Source: Silene conica
Lineage: Eukaryota; Streptophyta; Magnoliopsida; Caryophyllales; Caryophyllaceae
NCBI GenBank assembly: GCA_029255685.2
Contig: CM055315.2
Coordinates: 34,193,729 to 34,257,728, forward strand
DNA length: 64,000 nt
Reading direction: 5' to 3'
Position numbers and translations under genes: made by a program. Of this stretch, positions 56,801 through 64,000 are shown piece after piece. Positions within the stretch are counted from its first letter, which is position 1; each line of letters begins with the position of its first letter. Under the pieces are notes generated by a model that searched no databases, had not been told where the DNA came from, and saw nothing but the letters and a program-made list of their open reading frames with translations.

Positions 56801-59800
56801 CTAGAAAAAAAAAATGGAGTACTTTGTAATGGACGGTGTTCGAATATGAAAAAAAAAGCAGTATTTAGGCTCGTTGAGAAGCAGCTAACAAGGATAACAT
56901 CAGAAAGCAGCAACGATCACATAATCAAATAAAATCAAGCTGAAAAATAATGCTTCCTATAAAAAATATAAACATTAAAAATAATGAGAAAAAACATAAA
57001 TAAATAGCAAAATTAAATAATCACATATTTCGAGCGGCCTTCGCAGAAATTTTCGACTTTCGGCATTTCTCATTGATTTGTCCCCTGGTCTAGACTTATT
57101 TTGAATTATCTGTCGTCATCGTTACAGTTATCCCAAGGACTAGCAAAAGCAAAATAGGAAATTCTTACTTTTTATTCAACTTATACATTGGCACTACAGT
57201 TTGACCTTAATCCCAACCCATTTTGGTCCAGAAATAGAATCCACAGTTAATTTGCATTTCATCATTTTCGAGTTTTGGGTCGAAAATTGTATCAAAAGAG
57301 GACCACTAAGGTCGGGTCCAATTTTGACTCTTGACTAGCATAGTATTTGATATAGATTTCGGCCATGGTCGGGTTATCAGTTTTTGCAAACTAATTTCAC
57401 TAAATGTAGTCAATATCGCCTCAGCATGAGGTCGTGACTCATGGTGACCGGTGAATAGTGACCTCCAAAACCATGATAATTCGGTCGTGCATTGGTGTCC
57501 GGACAGATATTAAAACCATGTTGACTGATCAATAGAGCATATGTTTTTGCATTAACAAAACTTCCACCATTTTAAAAATGCCAAAGAGAAAGCAACAAAA
57601 TTAAAGCATGATGAAATTGGTCACCATCCCAACAACCCAGCATATAAAAGCTGTATGACCACTGAAACTGAAGCCTTTACACAACGGGGTAGAAATGTCT
57701 ATGAAAGATGTTGGAATTTCACCTGTATGTGTTCAATTCTTCAAACAGCCGAAGACATTGATTTTTATCTATATAGTTACGGTTCTGTAAATTAAAACAA
57801 GGAAGTCATAAACATAATGTAAATAAGGCGAAAACAGAACTACATCCATCACATTTATACCGTTTGCATTCAACTTTGGTAGTCAATTGATGTCAACTTT
57901 AACCATTATTTGTCCAAAGAAACCTAAAGATAGAATGGAAAATCCATCACGGCTAATTTATCAACAAAAAAAGTTCTCACATTGTCCTTTTAATTTGCAA
58001 GTCTTGTAACTATTGTATATTAGGAAGAATTAACCACCTACGTTGATGATACCATTTGGTCAACTAAGTAAAATGGGGACAAGAAATGTTATTCAAGAAG
58101 TACCTTATTATCAAAACTAGTGTAGATCCCGCACATGTGCGGTATATAAAGAGGTTTTATTTTTAGTTACTCCCTCATTTTTCTTTGTTGTTCCCTTTTC
58201 GTTTTGGCATAAGAAATAAGGGAATCAATTTGGACCACACAATACACATGACCCCACGTCAAATTGAATATTATCAAAACTAGTGTAGATCCCGCACATG
58301 TGCAGTATATAAAGAGGTTTTATTTTTAGTTACTCCCTCATTTTTCTTTGTTGTTCCCTTTTCGTTTTGGCATAAGAAATAAGGGAATCAATTTGGACCA
58401 CACATTACACATGGCCCCACGTCAAATTGATTTTGGACCACACAAAGTTGTCCAAACAAAGAAAGAGGGAATAATGAAATTGGATGGAAAAGGGAAGGGG
58501 AACATCATATGAAATAAGAGGGGCTATTATTTATATATTTTGAATTGACTCGTCATTAATTTTTCATACACCTCAATGTATCTTGATACGAGAAAACAAA
58601 AAATTGAACTATGCACTAATAAAAAAAAATTAGTAAAGTTATAAAATAAGTATTTAAGGAAAAAAAATATTTTTTTTCTTTGCCATAAAACTAATGATTA
58701 CAATTTTTAATTTTTCTCAAGAACTATTAATGATTTTTTTTGTGACGATGCTAATAATATCAATTTATACATTAAAGTCCCTTGGTTTCCGGATTATATA
58801 TATAGTATTGATTTATCTTATTTTAATTAAAAGATTATAATTTAGATTTTAATGAAAAGGTTATTATTTGATTAAAAGGTTATTATTTGATTAAAAGATT
58901 ATATTTTGAGGAAATGATAATAATTGAATCAAAAAGTCTTTTTGTTTCCTTATTTAACTTGATGCTTTTGGGAGGGAAATTTTGGAGAATTTTTACTGTC
59001 TTATATAGGGGACGATTTCATACAGAACAGTCATTTGCGAAGTTTCATGAAGCAAAATGCCTCAAACTTCTTATATATCTCAAAAATAGTCAAAGGTTTC
59101 ACTTTACTAGGACCTACATTCTGTAGTAAACCTGCTTACCAGCTCTTAAACATGATTCCCAGGGAGGGAAAAGGGTACATAGATTCAAAGAAGCTTTCAC
59201 TTACAGCTGTGTCTATCAAATGGAAAGCCTTAACCAATATACGCCGCCTATCACTGTCCATCCCAGCAACTTGTTTTGCAAGCTGCAACAGAAAGAGGAG
59301 TACTGAGTCAAAGCTCTCGCTGATACAAGATGGTGAAACATGGTATAAGTTTGAATTGAAAGCAGTAAATCTTCAAGCAAACAACAAGAATGTCAAAATT
59401 TTGTAAAAAACATATATATGCATCCAAGATGAAGAAAAAAGTTTGCAATTTTTCATATATCTTTTCTGTCTCTCTGTCAGTCTCTCTTTATGACTAATGT
59501 TTACCATTTTCACATAATGAGTCATACAAAAATTATTATTGAGCAGTCACCTACTCCAAACTAAATATTAGAAAAAACTTGAAAACTGAAAAGTAATTTT
59601 TCTTAAAAGACAATTGATAATGTGAAAAGTTGCCCATTATATATAAAAAAATTCCGTCTGACTACCTCTTAGTTGCATCTTACCTGTTCAGTTTTACATT
59701 GAAACTCATCATGTAACAATGTTAGTCTCTTAGAGACATGTTATAACAGTAATTTTTCAATAACAAGGTTCAACTATTCAAGCAGTTTTATATCATTACG

Positions 59801-62499
59801 TTATAAAGTGAAAGGGAAATAGTTCAATTAAAAGGAAACCACTTTATATAAGTTTTCATAACAACAATACAACATTCCAACAATCCAACTTGAGTCACAT
59901 AAATACATAAATGTATCAATGGGGAGAAGATAGACGAGAAGAAAACAAAACACACCTCAGTTTTGAAGCTGTCATATACAACGGCAAGAACCAAGTTGGT
60001 GATGAAGTAGACCCCCAGTAATATGTACAAAACAAAGAACAGAGAATACCATCGTGAAACCCTGGATTACAAACCAACAAAATTCAGAAAGAAGTGTAAT
60101 GGCATATACAGGAATAAATCCAGAAGCAAGGATACAAATTCATTTCTTAGGTCAGATAACGTCTTAAATTTGTGAGCAAATTAAGAACATGTACATTTCA
60201 CTGCCTCTTCTGAACTGTCTTCTAGAAAAGAGGGGGTGCCACTCGAGTCACTTATGAACTTCCACAGAGCAGTAAGTGGATTTCATTGTTGTCAATGGGA
60301 GATAACTGACTTTAGTTGACATTCAGAATACTCTTAGGCAAAAACATAATGGCCCTACTGCTCATTCTTATTTGAGAAAAAACCCAGAAATGCGAGTGAT
60401 AGAATTCACTTGATTGATTAATACACATTGCGACCATAGTCCGAGTTACTATTATTATTCTGTTTTTGTTTACCAACTTCTGCATAGATACACTAACTGA
60501 TACTCCAAAAAGTTCGAAGATATAGACATTGTTAGAGTTATCACTTATCAGTAGTCAATCTTACTTGTATGCAGGGATCCAAACATCTGGATTGTTTGAT
60601 GTTGTAAATAGCACAAACATTTGGTACAACGTAGTCCCATAGGATGTAAAAACTTCTTCACCCTGCTTGGTGTCTTCAAACATGACATAAGCAATCCAAC
60701 TTGAGAACAAGAGAAACAGAAGCATGAGTGCCTGCATCAAATCATATCAAGCTTCCATAAGAACTGCTTTAAATCAACACGTGATGAAACCAAATAAACT
60801 TTACATGAGATAGAATGGACTGAGACATACAAACAACAGCAAACCCAGACTAAGTTACCCATAAATGTGATTTTAATGCATAGCCTATAACATACTCTAC
60901 TCCTTCAAGGCTCCTGCAAATGGCATGGAAAGGGGATTGAATTTAAGCAGCCTTACTCCTTGTTAACAACACAGAGAGATTGTTTCCAAATGACCTATGT
61001 GATAAAAAATTGCATCGGGAACTACATTGAATGCCAACTATATTACCATAAAAAGAAACGCAGGAAGTACAGCGAGTCATATTGATTTATTCCATTATAA
61101 TCCAAGTCCAAAGAACCGTGACTCTTTGACTCCATTGGAAATGGAAAAAAATGCATTAACTAGTCACTGATATTATAGAGGATCGCAAATTTGCAACACC
61201 TAGGTAAACAAGAAGTTGAAAAACATGCAGAAAGAATATTTTTCTACAAAAAATTACTAACCACGACATTGAGATATGTAGGAAGCATCCCAACCAGGAC
61301 AATAACACTTCTGCTAAGTTCCCTACAAGCAGAAAAGTAATAGAAAGGGCCAGAAAACGTTAGAATAGTAAATCAGAATTCTTGAGTATAGAACTATAGA
61401 ATCTCTAAACCATCTTCAGGAACAAGAACCGTGTGATATAACTATGGGAGGTCTCATATAGCAAAACAACTTCTTCTCATCACACCCATTATCACCTACC
61501 AAATATTACCAAACAAACAGAGGAGAAATAAACAAAAAGATATCACCCCCATCCCATTCATATTGTCTCTTATGACTTTGGTAGTCAACTTGACCTCTAT
61601 ATTCTCACAAGTACACAATACCTACAACTTTTTTTAAAAAAATTAATAAGAAAATAGTTATTTGATAGATTAATTGTGACAAATTTAAAATTGTACCTTT
61701 TCATATATTTGAAGAGGAATCGTCAAAGTTGATAATCAAAGTCAAAAGGAATACAATATAAATGGAATGTACTAGTTGCCTTACAGACAAGTAATAGTTA
61801 TCAGCGTTTACAACCTCTTTTCCCCAAGATCATCATAGCTTCATTCAAATACTGCCTTGAATCGTTGAATGTAACATAGGGAGAGAGAAAAGCAGAATAT
61901 AACACAGCTTGTCTGGCTTTTTGTTCCTTGTGATGGATGTCAAAATGGACTGAATCGCAAAAAACTTTTTCGAGCAATTAATGCTTTCAGAGTAGAGATG
62001 TATCAAATGCAAAATTCTAATTTGAACATCCACACACATTTAAAATAACAAGCATTGTGGATTTGTGGTGCACCTCAGGGGTCAAGCTCCTTCCCTCCTC
62101 TTCACACCAATTTTGAATAAGTTACCCTTTTATAATTATACATAAACAAAGGCCCACTTGTGTAAAACTCCAGAAGCAATAGAGTATTAATTTTATCTAG
62201 CTGAATTAGCACTTATTACCTAAAAAAGACAGAGGCAAGGCCAAAGACTAAGGACAAAGATACAGAATTCTAATTTAAAGTTGTAGAATACAGTTTATGT
62301 AAATCTAGAACTTCACGCACCCAAATGATCAAATGACCGAGAAAAGACGACTGCTGGATCAAAAATACCTGATATAGAAAATGAAAAAGACCACCCTTAT
62401 ATATGGAGCAATCCTGAAAGGGAGATAATTGACGGCCGCGGGCGAGAGATAGAGGACATTAACTAAAATATCAGCTGTGAGGAGCAGTAGAAGAGCAAC
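47823..62499 (-). CDS. TPC1: Two-pore channel TPC1, last 19 coding exons
   Basis: Vacuolar-membrane, voltage- and Ca2+-gated cation channel with two six-helix domains joined by EF-hands. Exons with GT-AG borders and continuous phase, high to low: 62369-62499, 61262-61322, 60565-60731, 59956-60061, 59205-59282, 57723-57784, 55312-55384, 55138-55203, 54902-55045, 54735-54792, 53800-53907, 53625-53688, 53001-53169, 51984-52048, 51721-51811, 49917-50003, 48994-49056, 48161-48192, 47934-48060 (stop TAA at 47934). They give 583 residues; Arabidopsis TPC1 has 733, so about 150 N-terminal residues are missing. Visible parts are S3/S4 [12 protein letters not shown], pore 1 [16 protein letters not shown]-hands ([25 protein letters not shown]), the second voltage sensor [19 protein letters not shown] and pore 2 [13 protein letters not shown]. 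The FED motif in exon 3 matches a luminal Ca2+-sensing site in Arabidopsis. Coding sequence has no stops and looks functional. Confidence 0.95.
47970..48060 (-). CDS. TPC1: TPC1 last exon, alternative spliced form
   Basis: Within the terminal exon the minus strand reads GCACAG/GTGGGT at 47970, a good donor. TTTTCAG/GAAACC at 47841-47840 is a good acceptor, 129 bp away. Splicing changes the C-terminus from [11 protein letters not shown] to ETPSV, with TGA at 47823-47825. Retaining the intron gives TAA at 47934. Which form is used cannot be told from sequence. Confidence 0.5.
48193..48993 (-). other. TPC1 intron
   Basis: Between the two short C-terminal exons; no repeat or RNA gene recognised. 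Confidence 0.75.
49615..49757 (+). other. Plastid-derived insert (trnL-trnF spacer plus trnF) in a TPC1 intron
   Basis: The sequence before the tRNA (TTTTTTCATCC, TTAATTGATTAACTAATTGACACA-AACCCAAGT, GTAAAATGGGGAGATGATGCA, GGGAATGGCCGGGATAGC) follows the order of the chloroplast trnL-trnF spacer next to trnF as known from angiosperm plastomes. It is therefore probably a nuclear plastid DNA fragment. The left border is approximate. Confidence 0.75.
49683..49755 (+). tRNA. tRNA with GCA (Cys) anticodon, plastid trnF-derived
   Basis: A complete 73-nt cloverleaf: acceptor GCCGGGA/TCCTGGC (one G-T pair), D stem GCTC/GAGC, anticodon stem GAGGA/TCCTC with loop CTGCAAA, variable loop ATGTC, T stem ACCAG/CTGGT with TTCAAGT, discriminator A. 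No CCA is encoded, and a T5 run follows within 15 bases (possible Pol III stop). Body and upstream spacer match chloroplast tRNA-Phe (GAA), but the anticodon reads GCA. Whether it is expressed, and which amino acid it would receive, is open. It lies opposite to TPC1 transcription. Confidence 0.85.
50004..51720 (-). other. Large TPC1 intron with inverted-repeat cluster
   Basis: A 1.7-kb intron without coding motifs. It contains foldback sequences at 51261-51383 (described separately). Short minus-strand frames such as 50466-50714 have no recognisable domain. Confidence 0.7.
51261..51383. repeat. Two perfect inverted repeats in TPC1 intron
   Basis: An 11-bp pair ATTATTGGTAG/CTACCAATAAT (51261-51271, 51308-51318) is followed by a perfect 22-bp pair at 51336-51357 and 51362-51383 with a 4-base loop, built on AAGTCTTAAGTTGAGTC. 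Transcripts of either strand would form a strong hairpin. Confidence 0.85.
52049..53000 (-). other. TPC1 intron
   Basis: About 950 bp between the second voltage-sensor exon and the pore-2 exons; only a short GTTACTTT/AAAGTAAC hairpin was noted. Confidence 0.7.
54178..54246. repeat. Short tandem duplication, 36-bp unit
   Basis: Two adjacent copies of TAATTTAATCTTTTTCACAT... with a 36-bp period in a TPC1 intron. Confidence 0.85.
55476..55698. mobile_element. Tourist-like MITE in TPC1 intron
   Basis: A 223-bp element with inverted ends GGCCCTGTTCTTT and AAAGAACAGGGCC and a TAA duplication at 55473-55475 and 55699-55701. These features fit PIF/Harbinger-derived Tourist MITEs. No coding region. 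Confidence 0.88.
55702..57722 (-). other. TPC1 intron, remainder
   Basis: About 2 kb between the EF-hand exons without a recognised gene. It is AT-rich; 56200-56660 has repeated AACCCGA/CCGAAT-type words but no defined element. Confidence 0.6.
58107..58440. repeat. 163-bp tandem duplication with CCGCACATGTGCGG palindrome and Stowaway-like end
   Basis: Two tandem copies (58107-58269 and from 58270) begin ATTATCAAAACTAGTGTAGATCCCGCACATG. Each contains a CTCCCTCATTTTTCTTTGTT block. The inverse counterpart AACAAAGAAAGAGGGA stands once at about 58456-58471, suggesting a Stowaway-like MITE whose left part was duplicated. The palindrome CCGCACATGTGCGG is perfect in copy 1 and has one change in copy 2. 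Confidence 0.75.
58472..59204 (-). other. TPC1 intron, remainder
   Basis: AT-rich intron sequence with T/A runs and repeated TTATTTGATTAAAAG words (about 58855-58900); no gene seen. Confidence 0.6.
59283..59955 (-). other. TPC1 intron
   Basis: No recognisable gene or repeat. Confidence 0.65.
61323..62368 (-). other. TPC1 intron
   Basis: About 1 kb, AT-rich, no recognisable gene or element. Confidence 0.6.
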
Positions 62500-63123
62500 C
62501 TGGAAAAAGAAAATAATAAAGTACTTTATTAGTTCATGAAAATGTACAATAAATGAACAGAAGTACACAACAATGTAATGTACGAGAGATAATATTAATA
62601 TGGTCAAGCATTTCTAGAAACTAGTTCGGGACAATGATCAGTTTTGAGAAGGAATGAGTTCAGGAATATGAATACTAAACGAAATATTCTCTCACTCTGG
62701 TTTTAGCTATCCAGTAACCCACCCTTAACTTAAAATTAAAAGATTCAGCCATCACATTGTAAGACATTTAACTTTTACAATTATTCTAAGGTAAGAATCA
62801 TCCAAATCTTTGTAGATAGTGTTACCGCCCCTCCAATTTCTTATGTTATAGAAATATGATTTCTTAGAATAGCAACTAGACACGTGTATCTATGGTTTCA
62901 ATATAGAAGATATACTTCCTTCACTTCCAAGCAAATACCATTTGCAAGGTTTTGTGGAGACCATTACCATTCCACATGGAAAGAAAGAGCACTTTGTGTC
63001 ACATTCACTATTGCAAACGATGGGTAATTATAAGCAGCTAAACTGGTTTTCAATTCATTTATTTGCCTTATCTGAAAAGTGTGCCGATGTTATTAGAATC
63101 GGAGTCGTTCGCTTCTGAAACAA
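62500..63123 (-). other. Presumed upstream TPC1 intron
   Basis: It starts at the acceptor TTTTTCCAG before the S3/S4 exon. No exon for S1/S2 or the N-terminus could be found on the minus strand up to the RTE fragment, so those exons probably lie beyond 64000. Confidence 0.6.
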
Positions 63124-64000
63124 TTACAATGATATCGAGAAAAGTCGTAATGGAGTCGGTATTGTCATTGTTAAGGATTACATCGATGATGTAGTAGAAG
63201 TATCGAGAAAGAGTGATAGGATTATGAGCATTAAGCTTGTAGTCGGGGATGAGGTGCTTCCCGTCATAAATACGTACGGACCCCAAGTTGGATTGGATGC
63301 CTCGTGGTAGAACGGGCTCCTATTGGAGAGAAATTGATCATTGGTGGGGACCTTAATGGGCATGTGGGTACTAGTCGAGTTGGCTTCGAGGGCATTTATG
63401 GAGGTTTTGGTTTCGGGGAGAGAAATGAAGCAGGAAGTGACATCTTGGATTTTGCTCTAGCATATGACTTGGGTATAATGAGCACTTGGTTTGAGAAAAG
63501 GCATTCTCATTTGGTGACTTATAAGAGTGGTGGAAATGCTAGTCAAATTGACTTCCTTTTGGTAAGGAATGTATGGAGGAAAGATTACACCGATTGTAAG
63601 GTCATACCCGGTGAAAGTACCGCTACTCAACATAGGCTTGTGGTGCTGGATTTCCGGGGTAGGAGAGACTTCAGGAAGAGAAAGGTAATCGGTGAGGCAC
63701 GAATCAAGTGGTGGAAACTACAAGGGGAAAACCAACAAGCGTTTGTGGATAAGGTCGGAGGTAACAACATTTGGTCGGATAGCAAGGAGCAAGACGTAGA
63801 TGCATCGTGGGATAAATTGGAGCATGTGGTAAAGGATGTGGTGAAGGAGGCGCTAGGGGAGTCTTAAGGGTAATAGACCATCAAGTAAGGACACATCTTG
63901 GTGGAACGGAACTATGACGTGAGACAAGCGATAAAGACAAAACGTGAATGTTATAAGGTTTTGGGGAAATACATGAGTGATGAGAACTTTGCAAAGTACA
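63124..64000 (+). pseudogene. RTE-type LINE fragment, endonuclease region
   Basis: The plus strand reads SRNGVGIVIVKDYIDDVVEV, SDRIMSIKLVVGDEVLPVIN and TYGPQVGLDA. After a small deletion near 63300, frame 63304-63867 has KLIIGGDLNGHVG, FGERNEAGSDILDFALAYDL and SQIDFLLVRN, the C-terminal half of an APE-like endonuclease of RTE elements (also annotated as craniofacial development protein 2-like). Stops follow at 63865-63885; ECYKVLGKYMSDENFAKY near the window end shows the element continues towards its reverse transcriptase. Confidence 0.85.

Noticed and set aside
59035..59406. 123-codon plus-strand frame
   Set aside because: It overlaps a TPC1 exon (59205-59282) in antisense; no domain.

Overview
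This is nuclear DNA from a flowering plant. The evidence is a many-exon TPC1 vacuolar cation-channel gene with GT-AG introns, a fragment of plastid trnL-trnF DNA in one of its introns, and plant-type copia, Tekay/Del-like Ty3-gypsy, L1, RTE, PIF/Harbinger and Stowaway-like elements. The species cannot be named from the sequence alone.

Layout. Positions 1-31,400 are a nested stack of LTR retrotransposons, all read on the minus strand. The oldest layer is copia A (1-61 plus 26,771 to about 31,400). A 26.7-kb footprint non-autonomous element (LARD, 62-26,770, target duplication ATAAG) split its reverse transcriptase/RNase H region. A chromovirus-type Ty3-gypsy element (8,305-26,110, target duplication ATTTA, equal 2,295-bp LTRs) then entered one LARD LTR. 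A second copia (copia B, 11,829-20,408, equal 1,084-bp LTRs) sits inside the gypsy pol region, where a block of gypsy pol is missing. All are decayed by stops and frameshifts. The LARD has no coding capacity but shares primer-binding site, leader, LTR 3' end, core promoter and polypurine-tract region with the gypsy element inside it.

Positions 31,400-35,930 hold small non-autonomous elements: a 902-bp TRIM-like element with a coding-looking minisatellite, two Mutator-like elements in opposite orientation, a hAT-like element, strong palindromes and a LINE remnant. Positions 35,949-47,404 are a full-length L1-type LINE (15-bp target duplication, poly-A tail), whose ORF1 is split by a 4.1-kb PIF/Harbinger element with an intact transposase reading frame.

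Positions 47,823-62,499 carry the only recognised host protein gene: the last 19 coding exons of TPC1 on the minus strand, from S3/S4 of the first channel domain, through two EF-hands and the second channel domain, to the stop. The N-terminal exons are not in the window before an RTE-type LINE fragment (63,124 to the end). A plastid-derived tRNA gene with a Cys (GCA) anticodon lies in a TPC1 intron.

The most unusual signal is architectural. At every LTR-element 3' junction visible here (LARD, gypsy, copia B and the TRIM-like element) a perfect short hairpin stands directly upstream of the polypurine tract. In three of the four the hairpin-tract unit is present more than once.
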